A stretch of DNA of 64,000 nucleotides from Providencia stuartii (lineage in GTDB: Bacteria > Pseudomonadota > Gammaproteobacteria > Enterobacterales > Enterobacteriaceae). Location: positions 1,550,001-1,614,000 of the forward strand of contig UGUC01000002.1 in assembly GCA_900455155.1 (NCBI GenBank), written 5' to 3'. Of this stretch, positions 54,356 to 64,000 are shown piece by piece (within the stretch, counting starts at the first letter, position 1; each line of letters begins with the position of its first letter). The translations under genes and the position numbers were made by a program. Below the pieces are notes generated by a model. The model did not search any database and was not told the origin of the DNA. It was given only the letters and a program-made list of their open reading frames with translations.

Positions 54356-55030
54356 ATGCGTATTCTTATCGTTGAAGACAATGCTCTTCTTCGTCACCAC
54401 CTAACGGTTCAACTCAAAGAGCTTGGTCATCAAGTCGATGCAGCCGAAGACGCTAAAGAAGCTGACTATTTTTTACGTGAAAGCTGTCCCGATATTGCGA
54501 TGGTCGACCTAGGGTTACCTGATGAAGATGGTTTATCTATGATCAAGCGCTGGCGCAGTACACAAATCAACATTCCTGTACTGGTACTAACTGCACGTGA
54601 AAGTTGGCAAGAAAAGGTCCAAGCGCTCAATAGTGGTGCAGATGATTATGTTACTAAGCCTTTTCATCTTGAAGAGCTGGTTGCACGTATGCAAGCTCTG
54701 ATGCGCAGAAATAGTGGCCTCGCCTCTCAGGTATTAGAATTAGATGGCTTCGTCATTGATTTATCAAGAAAAGAGTTCACGGTAAATGGTGAACCCGTTA
54801 AATTAACCGCTTTTGAATACACGATTATTGAAACTTTGCTACGTAACAATGGGAAAGTGGTTAGCAAAGATTCGTTGATGCGCCAGCTCTACCCTGATGC
54901 TGAGCTACGTGAAAGCCATACAATTGATGTGTTAATGGGCCGTTTACGTAAAAAAATACAGCAGTTTCATGCTAATGACGTGATAGTGACTGTCCGTGGG
55001 CAAGGCTATCGTTTTGATGTGAATGGCTAA
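54356..55030 (+). CDS. phoP: phoP, response regulator of the PhoPQ system
   Basis: PhoP controls Mg2+ starvation, acid and antimicrobial-peptide responses, including pagP in relatives. The 224-residue protein has a receiver domain with [13 protein letters not shown], the phospho-acceptor Asp in [17 protein letters not shown] and TKPFHLEEL, followed by a winged helix with [13 protein letters not shown] and [22 protein letters not shown] ribosome binding site precedes the ATG. It overlaps or abuts phoQ. The frame is clean. Confidence 0.97.
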   Translation: MRILIVEDNALLRHHLTVQLKELGHQVDAAEDAKEADYFLRESCPDIAMVDLGLPDEDGLSMIKRWRSTQINIPVLVLTARESWQEKVQALNSGADDYVTKPFHLEELVARMQALMRRNSGLASQVLELDGFVIDLSRKEFTVNGEPVKLTAFEYTIIETLLRNNGKVVSKDSLMRQLYPDAELRESHTIDVLMGRLRKKIQQFHANDVIVTVRGQGYRFDVNG

Positions 55031-56490
55031 TATGCGGCTAAAGAAATTTAAATTTAAGCCTTTATCCCTGAGGGCACGCTTTTTGTGTGCGACCTCAGCG
55101 GTGATCCTCGCCCTAACGCTCTCCTATGGTATTGTCGCCATATTAGGCTATTTAATTAGTTTTGATAAAACGACCTATACCTTGTTACGTAGTCAAAGCA
55201 ATCTTATTTATAGTTTAGTGCAGTGGCAAAATAACAAAATTGATATTCGCGTACCGCCTAATTTCACCTTAAATAATCCAACGTTAATCATAATATACAA
55301 TGAAAACGGGCAGGTTCTATGGCGCCAACGGGAAATGCCTAACGTCTAAAACCTCATTCGCCGTGATTGGTTAAAAAAAGAAGGGTTGTATGAAATTGAC
55401 ACTGATATCGGTGAAACTCGCCTGTTGTTACAAAACAACCCTGAATTTAACAGTAAACTTGATGATATGAACCATAATGACGAGCCGCTAACCCACTCAG
55501 TGTCCGTCAATCAATATGGTGCGACAGAAAATCTCCCACCGCTGACTATTGTGGTCGTTGATACATTGCCTCAGGACTTACAAAAAACGGGGTTAGTCTG
55601 GGAATGGTTTGGCTATGTACTGCTTGCTAATCTTATTTTAGTGATCCCTCTACTTTGGCTCGCCGCTTATTGGAGCTTGCGTCCCATTAAATCGCTCGTT
55701 TCACAAATTAGTAGCCTAGAAAAAGGTGAACGCGAGATGTTGGATGAAAATCCACCTTATGAGTTGCGTGGCTTGGTTCGAAACTTAAATAATTTGCTGA
55801 CTAACGAGCGTAAGCGTTATAGCAAATATCGCACCACGCTTTCTGATTTAACCCATAGCCTAAAAACCCCTCTCGCCGTTTTACAGTCCACTTTGCGCTC
55901 ACTAAGAACAGGTAAACAGATGACGATTGAGCAAGCAGAGCCTGTGATGCTTGAGCAAATTGGTCGTATTTCTCAACAAGTGGGTTATTACTTGCATCGG
56001 GCTTCTGCTCAAGGTGACAATAACCTTATGTTGCGCGAGATATCCTCAGTTCCCTCTTTGCTCGATAGTCTTGCTAGCGCCTTACATAAGGTTTATCAAA
56101 ATAAAGGTGTCTCGATCACCGTTGATATTTCGCCTGAAGTGACTTGGCTAGGCCAGCCGAATGACTTTATGGAAGTAATGGGCAACATAATGGAAAACGC
56201 CTGTAAGTACTGCCTTGAGTTTGTCGAAGTGACCGCCCGTGTTGGGGATGACCATTTGGTGATCACTGTCGATGATGATGGCCCCGGTGTACCCGAAAGC
56301 CAACGTAACCTTATTTTTGCGCGGGGGCAACGTGTTGATACCTTAAGGCCCGGTCAAGGCCTTGGCTTATCTATCGCCGTTGAAATTATTGACCAATATG
56401 ATGGCGATATTACGATCAGTGACAGCCCCGCTCGGTGGTGCACGAGTGGAAGTAACTTTTCGTCGGCAAGAAGTGAATCAAGATAATTAA
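55023..56490 (+). pseudogene. phoQ: phoQ, sensor kinase of the PhoPQ system; in-frame stop plus one frameshift
   Basis: PhoQ senses low Mg2+, acid pH and cationic peptides. It has a membrane segment (about 18-42), a periplasmic sensor, a second segment (about 190-215), the phospho-His in [14 protein letters not shown] and an ATPase domain with GPGVPESQR and [15 protein letters not shown] at 55347-55349 falls in frame inside the sensor ([19 protein letters not shown]), and the C-run 56426-56429 has one extra C before [10 protein letters not shown]. Corrected, the gene has 489 codons including the stop (E. coli 486 aa). The start could also be the ATG at 55032, which fits the family N-terminus better. 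Confidence 0.92.
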
Positions 56491-56576
56491 TCTGTGATCA
56501 TCGCGCTTGTTTAACCCCTGCTATGGCGGCAAATTCAGGTATACTATCAATAGATATGTTAACGCAGGACAATAAG

Positions 56577-57701
56577 ATGGATTATAAACTGAATCTTGAC
56601 TGGCAGAGTTTTCTGGATAGTCATTGGCAGAAACGCCCTTTACTCATTAAAAATGGTTTTACACGTTTTATTGATCCTATCTCGCCTGATGAACTCGCGG
56701 GACTGGCGATGGAAGATGAGGTTGACAGTCGTTTAGTCAGCCATAAAGAAGGGTTATGGGAAGTTGCTCATGGTCCTTTTGAAAGTTATGACCACTTAGG
56801 CGAAGAGAATTGGTCTATCCTAGTACAAGCCGTTGACCATTGGCATCATCCCAGCGCGGCGTTGATGAAACCCTTTAGAGTCTTGTCTGACTGGCGAATG
56901 GATGACTTAATGATCTCCTACTCTGTTCCTGGCGGCGGTGTCGGCCCACATTTAGACCAATATGATGTTTTTATCATTCAAGGTGAAGGCCGTAGGCGTT
57001 GGCGCGTTGGTGAAAAAGTGCCGATGAAACAACACTGCCCTCACCCTGATCTTCTGCAAGTGCAACCATTCGATGCCATTATTGATGAAGAGATGGAGCC
57101 GGGGGATATTCTGTATATTCCACCTGGGTTCCCACATGAAGGTTACGCCATTGAGCCTTCTCTCAACTACTCTGTTGGCTTCCGTGCACCGAATACCCGT
57201 GAGCTTATTAGTAGCTTTGCGGATTATTTGATTTCCAATGATTTGGGGAGCTACCGCTATAGTGACCCTGACCTCTCATTCCGAGATAACCCAGCTGAAA
57301 TCTTGCAGGGCGAACAAATCAAGTTACGTGAAATGATGGAGTCCATGCTCCACGACCCTGAGCTTTTCCGTAAATGGCTCGGTGAATTTATTTCACAATC
57401 ACGCCATGAGCTAGACCTTGCACCGCCAGAGCCGCCTTATGAGCAAGATGAGGTGTACGATCTGCTTAAAACACAGCAAGAGACCTTGTATAAACTCAAT
57501 GGCCTCAGGGCATTACGTGTCGGCGATCAATTCTTTGTTAATGGTGAATGCTTAGAAACGACTTGTTATGCTGCGGCAGATAGCCTATGCCGTTATGACG
57601 CGGTGAATACTCAGCAGCTTGGTGATGCAATTGATGACGTGAATTTCATTGCGTTAATGACTGCGCTCATCAATAGTGGTTATTGGTACTTTGATGACTA
57701 A
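56577..57701 (+). CDS. roxA: roxA (ycfD), ribosomal protein L16 arginine hydroxylase
   Basis: RoxA is a JmjC-type Fe(II)/2-oxoglutarate oxygenase that hydroxylates an arginine of ribosomal protein L16. The iron ligands appear in VGPHLDQYDVF (HxD) and in FPHEGYAIE (distal His), with IQGEGRRRWRVGEK and FRAPNTRELI around them; the C-terminal winged-helix part carries SQSRHELDLAPPEPPY. I take the ATG at 56577 (MDYKLNLDWQSFLDSHWQKRP, matching E. coli YcfD), with CAGGA upstream. The length is 374 residues (E. coli 373). The frame is clean. Confidence 0.95.
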   Translation: MDYKLNLDWQSFLDSHWQKRPLLIKNGFTRFIDPISPDELAGLAMEDEVDSRLVSHKEGLWEVAHGPFESYDHLGEENWSILVQAVDHWHHPSAALMKPFRVLSDWRMDDLMISYSVPGGGVGPHLDQYDVFIIQGEGRRRWRVGEKVPMKQHCPHPDLLQVQPFDAIIDEEMEPGDILYIPPGFPHEGYAIEPSLNYSVGFRAPNTRELISSFADYLISNDLGSYRYSDPDLSFRDNPAEILQGEQIKLREMMESMLHDPELFRKWLGEFISQSRHELDLAPPEPPYEQDEVYDLLKTQQETLYKLNGLRALRVGDQFFVNGECLETTCYAAADSLCRYDAVNTQQLGDAIDDVNFIALMTALINSGYWYFDD

Positions 57702-57715
57702 TCAATAATATCATT

Positions 57716-57746
57716 CTGCACCTTATGGTGAATTCATAAGGTGCAG
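57716..57746. terminator. Bidirectional hairpin between roxA and pepT
   Basis: CTGCACCTTATG (57716-57727) and CATAAGGTGCAG (57735-57746) form a perfect 12-bp stem between two convergent genes. The T-run is weak on both sides. Confidence 0.75.
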
Positions 57747-57768
57747 ACTCTTAGCCTACGCCTACGGT

Positions 57769-59001
57769 TTAATTGCGCGCACGTTCAGCCGTCAACTCAA
57801 CAATACGCATTATCACGCTTACAGCCTGCTCCATACCCTCTTGGGTAATAAATTCATGCTTACTATGAAAGTTATAGCCACCCGTAAAAATATTCGGGCA
57901 AGGTAGGCCTCGGTATGACAGTTGAGCGCCATCGGTTCCACCACGAATCGGCTTCACGATAGGTTCAATACCGCAATCTCTCATGGCTTGGTGAGCTATT
58001 TCAATAACATGTGGATGTTTCATTACCTCTTTATGCATATTGTAATAGCTATCATCGATAGTCAGTTCAATGTAGCAGCTTGGGTGTAATCCCTGCCCTA
58101 CTTTTTCTGCAATACGGATAATATTTTTCTTACGCTCTTCAAATTTTTGGCTATCAAAGTCACGAATAATATAGTTCATTTCTGCTTTTTCAACTGTCCC
58201 CTTCATGGAGTTCAGGTGATAAAAACCTTCGTAACCATCGGTATTTTCCGGTGTTTCTTCTCTCGGTAATTCAGCGTGAATACGGTTTGCCAGTGTTAAC
58301 GCATTCACCATCACCCCTTTTGCCGTACCTGGGTGTACATTATTTCCCACGATTTTTATCGCTACATTCGCGGCATTAAAGTTTTCATACTCGAGTTCAC
58401 CGACCGCCCCCCCATCAACGGTATAAGCCCAGCGTGCGTCAAAGACATTTAAATCAATATATTGAGCACCACGCCCTATCTCTTCATCAGGAGTAAAGGC
58501 AAGACAAATTTTACCATGTGGCACATTATTGGCCTTTAAACGCACAAATGCGGTTATTATCTCTGCTATACCTGCTTTATCATCCGCACCAAGTAAGGTT
58601 TTACCATCTGTCATGATCAATGTTTTGCCGATCATCTCATGCAATACAGGAAACATCACCGGAGATAGCACCTCATCACCAATGCCTAAAGCAATATCAC
58701 CACCTCGATAATTTTCTAAAATCTGGGGGGAAACATGTTTACCAGAGCAATCCGGGGAAGTGTCTAAATGTGAAATAAAACCAATAGTAGGAACATCCCA
58801 ATCAACATTCGCAGATAAACAAGCGGTCACACACCCCTGCTCTGAAAGGGCGACATCTTCAAAACCGAGCTCTCTTAGTTCCTTGACCAGTGCACGAGCA
58901 AATTTTAGCTGGCCTGTGCTACTAGGTATTGTTTTAGCATTTAATTTTGATTGTGTATCAAAAGCAGTATATTCAAAAAACCGCTCTAAAAGTTTGTCCA
59001 T
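57769..59001 (-). CDS. pepT: pepT, peptidase T (tripeptide aminopeptidase)
   Basis: PepT is a dinuclear zinc M20 exopeptidase that removes N-terminal residues from tripeptides. The metal site is visible in [14 protein letters not shown] and [12 protein letters not shown], the catalytic Glu in [11 protein letters not shown], and [18 protein letters not shown] and HSKHEFIT follow. The ATG at 59001 ([19 protein letters not shown]) matches E. coli and has GGGGGAA upstream; one 15 bases earlier is less likely. The length is 410 residues (E. coli 408). In E. coli it lies next to the phoPQ region, as here. The frame is clean. Confidence 0.96.
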   Translation of the reverse strand: MDKLLERFFEYTAFDTQSKLNAKTIPSSTGQLKFARALVKELRELGFEDVALSEQGCVTACLSANVDWDVPTIGFISHLDTSPDCSGKHVSPQILENYRGGDIALGIGDEVLSPVMFPVLHEMIGKTLIMTDGKTLLGADDKAGIAEIITAFVRLKANNVPHGKICLAFTPDEEIGRGAQYIDLNVFDARWAYTVDGGAVGELEYENFNAANVAIKIVGNNVHPGTAKGVMVNALTLANRIHAELPREETPENTDGYEGFYHLNSMKGTVEKAEMNYIIRDFDSQKFEERKKNIIRIAEKVGQGLHPSCYIELTIDDSYYNMHKEVMKHPHVIEIAHQAMRDCGIEPIVKPIRGGTDGAQLSYRGLPCPNIFTGGYNFHSKHEFITQEGMEQAVSVIMRIVELTAERARN

Positions 59002-59206
59002 ACGTAATTCCCCCAAGTATCAATAAGATTATTATGAGAAAGAACGTATGAACAATTCTTGTTTTAAATCACCTTTGGGGCTAATGGTGGCTTATTTCCG
59101 ATAAAATAATACTGATAAGATAAATCGAGTACCACTTATTGATAAGTTTTGTCGCCTTATCAATATTTAATAAAATTTATCTTGTTATGGCTTATTGTTG
59201 ATAAAG

Positions 59207-60160
59207 TTAGGTTTTATTTGCATTAGCTTCTACTTTCCATTGTGCCTTTTTGACATCAATAGCAACAGGTATTAAACGTATCTTCGCGAAGATATTCGCA
59301 ATATTTTGTTGCTCTAAAAATGCACTATCACTCATACGAATAAAACCATAATTTGTGCGTTGTAACGCTTTTAACCATATTTTTTTATCGAGCCCCGTTG
59401 ATGCAGACAAAATTGCAGCCGTTTCTTGCGGGTTGGCATTTACCCACTCACTTTGCTGGCTCAATTGCGTAATAATCGCTTCAGCGTATTGTGGTTGTTT
59501 TTCAGCAAACTGCCGACTGGCAAGGAAAAACGTATAGTGAGAAGCTAAATTTTCCCCATTCACAATTTCACGTACAGGCAAGCTTGTTTCAACTTCTGCT
59601 AAAAAAGGGTCCCAAATCGCCCATGCATCGACAGCACCTTGTTCAAAAGCCACTCTGGCATCTGATGGTGGTAAATAAACTGGCGTTATTTCGTTATATT
59701 TCAATCCGGCCCGCTGTAAGGCAGCAACTAGCAAATAATTAACATCGGAGCCTTTATTTAAGGCAACCCGCTTGCCTTTTAAATCACTTACGGATTGAAT
59801 GGGCGAGTTTTTAGGTACGACAATCGCTTCTGATTGAGGGTTACTGGGGGAATGGCCTAAATATACAAAATCTGCTTGAGCCGCCTGAGCAAATATTGGT
59901 GGTGCATCCCCTGTTGCCGCAAGGTCAATACTGCCAATATTTAAGCCTTCTAGCATTTGAGGGCCTGCTGGAAACTCAATCCAGCGAACATTCACATTAT
60001 ATTCTTTAAATACCGGCTCTAGCGTTCCTCGATATTTAAGCAATGCTAAAATATTCGCTTTCTGATACCCAATATTAATTACTTTCGTTTCTGAATAAGC
60101 AAAACTGGTAAAGGTATACATAACCCACAATACCATCAATAAAATAAACTTTTTCACCAA
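59207..60160 (-). CDS. ssuA: ssuA, aliphatic sulfonate ABC transporter substrate-binding protein
   Basis: SsuA binds alkanesulfonates in the periplasm for uptake during sulfate starvation. The 317-residue precursor has a signal peptide (MVKKFILLMVLWVMYTFTSFAYS) and the binding-protein core: INIGYQKANILALLKYRG, WIEFPAGPQMLEGLNIGSIDLAATGDAPPIFAQAA, DLKGKRVALNKGS and FEQGAVDAWAIWDPF, all colinear with E. coli SsuA. It is the last gene of the operon, 82 bases after ssuD. In E. coli it is second. Confidence 0.92.
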   Translation of the reverse strand: MVKKFILLMVLWVMYTFTSFAYSETKVINIGYQKANILALLKYRGTLEPVFKEYNVNVRWIEFPAGPQMLEGLNIGSIDLAATGDAPPIFAQAAQADFVYLGHSPSNPQSEAIVVPKNSPIQSVSDLKGKRVALNKGSDVNYLLVAALQRAGLKYNEITPVYLPPSDARVAFEQGAVDAWAIWDPFLAEVETSLPVREIVNGENLASHYTFFLASRQFAEKQPQYAEAIITQLSQQSEWVNANPQETAAILSASTGLDKKIWLKALQRTNYGFIRMSDSAFLEQQNIANIFAKIRLIPVAIDVKKAQWKVEANANKT

Positions 60161-60242
60161 GGCTCTCCTAACACGCTAAATAGTGTTGCATTGCCAACAA
60201 TAATTATTGGCAAGAATCGAATAAAATAGTGAGGCTAATACC

Positions 60243-61391
60243 CTACACTGCCTGCTTTGGTCGCATGTGGATACCGATCGTTTCACCAAGTGACCTAACG
60301 TGTTGCGGTGATACCGCGGCCTCTTTATCCACTAACAGCGGCATCACTAATTCTGCAAATTGATGGGCTTCGTCTAAGTGTGGATACCCTGAAAAAATAA
60401 ATTTGCTGATCCCAAGCGATTGGTACTCCCTGATACGTGCCGCAACTTGCTGAGGATCGCCCACTAAAGCTGTACCAGCCCCAGAACGCACCAAGCCAAT
60501 CCCCGCCCATAAATTAGGGGCAATGAAAAGGTTATCTTTTGAACCGCTGTGCAATGATTGCATGCGTTTTTGGCCGGCGGAGTCCATCCGAGAAAAGACC
60601 GATTGTGCCTTGGCAATTGTTTCATCATCAATGTGTGAAATAAGGCGGTTGGCGGCATCAATGGCCTCTTGCTCCGTCTCTCGCACAATCACATGCAACC
60701 GAATACCAAATTCCACATAATTCCCTTTAGCTTGAGCATATCTTTTCACCGCATTAATTTTCTCACTAACCTCCGCAAGGGGCTCTCCCCATGTTAAATA
60801 GGTATCAATCTGTTCAGCGGCAATTTCCATTGCTTCTGGTGATGACCCGCCAAAATAGAGAGGAGGCCCGTATGGTTGTGCCGGAGGAAATAGCAAACTG
60901 GCATCTTCGACCTGTATATGTTCACCCTGATAATCAACCGCTTCCCCTCTCATAAGGCGTCTGTATATATCAAGGAACTCTTTAGTTACTTTATATCTGT
61001 CACTGTGATTTAAAAAAATACCATCGCCTCTGTTTTCAACAGGATCACCACCTGTCACCACATTGATTAACACACGACCATCAGAGAGCCTATCCAATGT
61101 TGATGTCATTCGAGCCGCCAATGTCGGTGACTGTAAGCCGGGTCTCACCGCGACTAAAAAGCGTAATTTTTGTGTGACTGAGAGTAAGGATGCCGCCGTT
61201 ATCCACGGATCCTCACAACTTTTTCCTGTCGGGATCAGGACACCATGAAAACCAAGGCTATCGGCTGCAATCGCAATCTGCTGTAAATATTGGAGTGTGA
61301 CAGCCCGACCACCTTTTTGAGTTCCTAAATAACGCCCTTCCCCTTGCGTTGGTAAAAACCAAAACAATTGCAGTTTTTGTTGTATCGTCAT
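60243..61391 (-). CDS. ssuD: ssuD, FMNH2-dependent alkanesulfonate monooxygenase
   Basis: SsuD cleaves alkanesulfonates to aldehyde and sulfite with FMNH2 from SsuE. The 382-residue luciferase-fold protein opens [18 protein letters not shown] and contains [18 protein letters not shown] with the conserved Cys, [50 protein letters not shown] and [10 protein letters not shown]. The length equals E. coli SsuD (381 aa). An AGGA site precedes the ATG. The frame is clean. Confidence 0.96.
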   Translation of the reverse strand: MTIQQKLQLFWFLPTQGEGRYLGTQKGGRAVTLQYLQQIAIAADSLGFHGVLIPTGKSCEDPWITAASLLSVTQKLRFLVAVRPGLQSPTLAARMTSTLDRLSDGRVLINVVTGGDPVENRGDGIFLNHSDRYKVTKEFLDIYRRLMRGEAVDYQGEHIQVEDASLLFPPAQPYGPPLYFGGSSPEAMEIAAEQIDTYLTWGEPLAEVSEKINAVKRYAQAKGNYVEFGIRLHVIVRETEQEAIDAANRLISHIDDETIAKAQSVFSRMDSAGQKRMQSLHSGSKDNLFIAPNLWAGIGLVRSGAGTALVGDPQQVAARIREYQSLGISKFIFSGYPHLDEAHQFAELVMPLLVDKEAAVSPQHVRSLGETIGIHMRPKQAV

Positions 61392-61415
61392 CTTGAGATT
61401 CCTTATTTTCAGTGA

Positions 61416-62171
61416 TCAAGCAAACTTTCGCTCAGTCAACGCATTAAGTACTTGTGATTCCAAATCAATTAAAAAGGCATTGGTTAAGTTTCTGGGGTAG
61501 TTTTCGTTGATATTAATATCCAGGTGCAGCATCCCTTCCTTTAGCATCAATACTCGCTCCGAGGTCCATACTGCTTCATGAATATCATGCGTGACCAAAA
61601 CCACCGTAAATTGATACTGGTGCCATAATTTGATCAGCAGTTGTTGCATTTCCATACGTGTTAAGGCGTCCAATGCCCCAAAAGGCTCGTCGAGTAGTAA
61701 CAAACGAGGCTGATGGATTAATGCTCTCGCTAAAGCGACTCGTTGTTTTTGTCCTCCTGAAAGTTCTTCTGGCCATTCACCCGCCTTGTCTGACAGACCC
61801 ACGGAGGCTAGCACCTTAAGTGCCTCATTGTGCGACGTTCTGTTTAACCCGAGCGCCACATTTTCAATCACCGTTTTCCAAGGTAAGAGCCGAGGCTCCT
61901 GAAACATGATGCGAATATCCCCATGAAAATTGGATAAAGGCTGTTTTGCCACGGTGATCTCCCCTGATGTTGGCGAATCTAAATTAGCCAACAAACGTAA
62001 TAAGGTACTTTTTCCGCAACCACTGTGCCCCACGATGGTCACGAATTGCCCAGTGGGGATAGCAAAATTGAGTGACCGTAAGACGTTATTTCCCCTAAAG
62101 CCTTTTATCACACTCTCTAATTGAATTGGGATCCCCGTATTGGCTGCAAAACATTGTGTTTTCGTTATCAT
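61416..62171 (-). CDS. ssuB: ssuB, sulfonate ABC transporter ATP-binding protein
   Basis: SsuB powers sulfonate import. Walker A is GHSGCGKSTLLRLL, the ABC signature LSGGQKQRVALARAL, Walker B LLLLDEPFGALD, and the switch His is in VTHDIHEAVW. The length is 251 residues. Its ATG overlaps the ssuC stop in ATGA, so the two are translation-coupled. Confidence 0.94.
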   Translation of the reverse strand: MITKTQCFAANTGIPIQLESVIKGFRGNNVLRSLNFAIPTGQFVTIVGHSGCGKSTLLRLLANLDSPTSGEITVAKQPLSNFHGDIRIMFQEPRLLPWKTVIENVALGLNRTSHNEALKVLASVGLSDKAGEWPEELSGGQKQRVALARALIHQPRLLLLDEPFGALDALTRMEMQQLLIKLWHQYQFTVVLVTHDIHEAVWTSERVLMLKEGMLHLDININENYPRNLTNAFLIDLESQVLNALTERKFA

Positions 62172-62947
62172 GCTGTGACCTCTTTTTTATGCCATTTGGG
62201 ATGCCATTGAAGTAGAACCCTTTCGAGTAAATAGGTGAGTGTATCGGCTGTTTTTCCTAATAAGGCGTAAATAATTAAGGTGAAAACCACGATATCCGTT
62301 CTTAAAAACTCACGAGCGTTCATCGCTAAGTAGCCGATCCCCGCATTAGCCGAAATCGTCTCTGCAACAATTAATGTCAGCCACATCAAGCCCAATGAAA
62401 AACGTACCCCTACAAATATTGCAGGTAGTGCTCCCGGGAAAATAACATGGCGAAATAGGCTATAACCGTGTAAACCATAGCTTTTTGCCATTTCAATTAA
62501 TTTATGGTCGAGATGTTTAATACCATGCAACGTATTCAAATAAATTGGGAAAAAGGTTCCTAGTGCGACAAGAAATATTTTTGCCGATTCATCAATACCA
62601 AACCAAAGGATCACCAAGGGAATTAATGCTAAATGGGGCACATTACGGATCATTTGAATGGAACTATCTAATAAGAGTTCACCTAATCGAGAAAGTCCTG
62701 TTATTAATCCCAAGATTAATCCGATTGAGCTGCCAATAATAAATCCAATGCCCGCACGTAATGCACTAATTCCTAAGTTCTCCCAAAGTTCACCATTTTT
62801 TATAAGGTTCCACCCCGCACTAAAAACTTGTAGAGGCTCAGGTAATATTCGGCTCGAAAGCCAACCTGTACTGACTGAAAATTGCCAAACGATTAATAAA
62901 CTCAGTGGCACTAACCAACTCAAAATAACAATACGTGAGTAGCCCAT
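62168..62947 (-). CDS. ssuC: ssuC, sulfonate ABC transporter permease
   Basis: SsuC is the inner-membrane channel of the sulfonate importer. The 259-residue protein has about six membrane segments and the EAA loop EMAKSYGLHGYSLFRHVIFPGALPAIFVGVRF typical of the taurine/sulfonate/nitrate group. It starts two bases after the ssuE stop. Confidence 0.93.
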   Translation of the reverse strand: MGYSRIVILSWLVPLSLLIVWQFSVSTGWLSSRILPEPLQVFSAGWNLIKNGELWENLGISALRAGIGFIIGSSIGLILGLITGLSRLGELLLDSSIQMIRNVPHLALIPLVILWFGIDESAKIFLVALGTFFPIYLNTLHGIKHLDHKLIEMAKSYGLHGYSLFRHVIFPGALPAIFVGVRFSLGLMWLTLIVAETISANAGIGYLAMNAREFLRTDIVVFTLIIYALLGKTADTLTYLLERVLLQWHPKWHKKEVTA

Positions 62948-62949
62948 AC

Positions 62950-63540
62950 TTAAAGCCTCATTTCATTGATTAATGGTAATTGAGTCTGATAGTTAATATG
63001 CTGAAAATAATTTTTATTTAACGTGTGATAAAAAGCCTGTAAATTACTATTTAGTCGCTCAATTATTTCTTGGGAAATAAGATATTGATGCGTATTTTCT
63101 GAATACTGAAAATGCTGGTCACTAGTATAGATGCCACTAATAATCTCTTCTGCTTTCAATGCGGTAAGTAATGGTTTAAAGGCATAATCTAATGCTAGCT
63201 GATGATGTTCACTCCCCCCTGTCATGATGGGTAATACTGTTTTATGTAATAAAGAGCGTTGAGGTAATAGGTCTATCACGGCTTTAAGTACGCCGCTGTA
63301 TGAGGATTGGTAAACCGGCGACGCAATAATAATACCGTCAGCTTCTTTGACTTGTTGGATAAATTTTTGAATTTGTGCATGTTGATATTTACCCTGTAAC
63401 AGCACACTCGCATCAAATTCATTCACACTTATCCGTTGAATTATCAAATTAAACTGACTCAGCCATTGTTGAGCATAATCAAGCAATGCTGATGAACGCG
63501 ACTTTAGCGCGGGGCTACCTGAAATGATTAAGACATTCAT
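62950..63540 (-). CDS. ssuE: ssuE, NAD(P)H-dependent FMN reductase
   Basis: SsuE supplies FMNH2 to SsuD. The 196-residue flavodoxin-fold protein reads MNVLIISGSPALKSRSSALLDYAQQWL (phosphate loop SGSP), ADGIIIASPVYQSSYSGVLKAVIDLLPQRSL (flavin contacts) and LPIMTGGSEHHQLALDYAFKPLL. It heads the operon, so the order on the minus strand is ssuE-ssuC-ssuB-ssuD-ssuA, a rearrangement of E. coli ssuEADCB. An inverted repeat lies 70-90 bases upstream. Confidence 0.94.
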   Translation of the reverse strand: MNVLIISGSPALKSRSSALLDYAQQWLSQFNLIIQRISVNEFDASVLLQGKYQHAQIQKFIQQVKEADGIIIASPVYQSSYSGVLKAVIDLLPQRSLLHKTVLPIMTGGSEHHQLALDYAFKPLLTALKAEEIISGIYTSDQHFQYSENTHQYLISQEIIERLNSNLQAFYHTLNKNYFQHINYQTQLPLINEMRL

Positions 63541-63611
63541 ATTTATCTCGCATTAAGAACTAACCGTCCTTAATCTTTATCGAGTTACTCTGATAAACAG
63601 AAATAATTATT

Positions 63612-63628
63612 TGTTCTTAGTCAGAACA
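63612..63628. promoter_or_regulatory. Inverted repeat upstream of the ssu operon
   Basis: TGTTCT (63612-63617) and AGAACA (63623-63628) are perfect 6-base arms with a 5-base spacer, 72 bases upstream of ssuE. E. coli ssu is activated by the LysR-type regulator Cbl; this palindrome is a candidate site for it or another regulator, but the match is by symmetry only. The rest of 63541-63939 is AT-rich with no gene seen. Confidence 0.4.
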
Positions 63629-63939
63629 TATTTATCATAAGCATATTTATTTATATCTAATAACAAATAATAAATTCCATAAAATAAATCGCCTAACCCT
63701 ATTTTTGATGGCAGCATTCAACAAAATAAAACTATTCTTATACTTATTATTATCCAGTTATCAGGGGATTATTATTTTTTAGTCAACTGTTTAACTTTGT
63801 CTATTATTTATTTTAGCCATCGCTGAATTAAAGCTTATACTTCCCAATAGCATTATTTTTATTCCTCTATTATTATCTATGCAAAGCAAACCATCGCGAC
63901 GGTATCTATTTCATTCAGCTTAAAATAAAGAGAATATCG

Positions 63940-64000
63940 ATGACAAGAAAATTTTTAGTTTATGGTGTCAGTAAAGGGTTGGGAAAAGCATTAATTGAAG
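63940..64000 (+). CDS. Start of a short-chain dehydrogenase/reductase gene, cut by the window edge
   Basis: The ATG at 63940, with AAGAGA upstream, gives MTRKFLVYGVSKGLGKALIE before the window ends. VYGVSKGLGKA is an SDR-type Rossmann dinucleotide loop (a variant of TGxxxGxG). Twenty codons are visible. Divergent from ssu across about 400 bases. The substrate is unknown. Confidence 0.65.
   Translation, partial: MTRKFLVYGVSKGLGKALIE

Overview
The window is a piece of a gammaproteobacterial chromosome from the Enterobacterales, most likely Morganellaceae and probably Providencia. Three things point there: near-identity of many products to Escherichia coli housekeeping proteins, a low-GC background with AT-rich intergenic DNA, and a Providencia/Proteus-like gene mix (mgtE beside ppk-ppx, a chromosomal chloramphenicol acetyltransferase, a MarA-like regulator, mdtABC-baeSR without mdtD). 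No plasmid, phage, IS, CRISPR, rRNA or tRNA feature was recognised.

Layout. 0.1-6.5 kb: PurR-controlled purMN, speG, then ppk-ppx (polyphosphate). 6.7-10.2 kb: Mg2+ channel mgtE and an MHS-type MFS transporter. 10.4-21.5 kb: mdtABC RND efflux system with its two-component regulator baeSR, then trhP. 21.5-25.8 kb: sRNA CyaR, yegS, fbaB, a TPP-riboswitch-controlled thiD and pagP. 25.8-34.2 kb: GFA-family protein, aromatic amino acid permease, MarA-like regulator, YidA-like HAD phosphatase, brnQ, yddG and an AGCS symporter. 34.2-42.4 kb: an AT-rich accessory stretch with a DinI-like protein, several small exported or membrane-anchored proteins of unknown function, a small HEAT-like protein behind a Fur-like site, a DUF1543 protein, a Tat-exported PLP aminotransferase, a DUF486 protein, a GNAT protein, a methyltransferase and GlpM. 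42.5-47.4 kb: a chemoreceptor with a sigma-28 promoter, an MBL-fold hydrolase, an NTF2-like protein, and cat behind a possible translational attenuator. 47.6-57.7 kb: icd, divergent rluE-nudJ, mnmA-hflD-purB, phoPQ and roxA. 57.8-64 kb: pepT and a sulfonate operon read ssuE-C-B-D-A, then the start of an SDR gene cut by the window edge.

The dominant oddity is that 23 otherwise well-conserved genes have broken reading frames. I traced about 48 extra single bases, mostly in homopolymers, against one clear deletion and two in-frame stops. Where I could compare, removing the inferred extra bases makes each span divisible by three and restores close to the family's usual length (for example thiD loses exactly five bases, mdtC one, purB two). 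This insertion-biased pattern in core genes looks like uncorrected sequencing error, not gene decay. I annotate the full spans as broken genes and infer that most are intact in the organism.

Regulatory highlights: PurR operator before purM; CyaR with a CRP-like site near -41; TPP riboswitch directly on thiD; FliA-type promoter on the chemoreceptor gene; two Fur-like sites in unexpected places; a hairpin that hides the cat ribosome binding site and overlaps a three-codon ORF.
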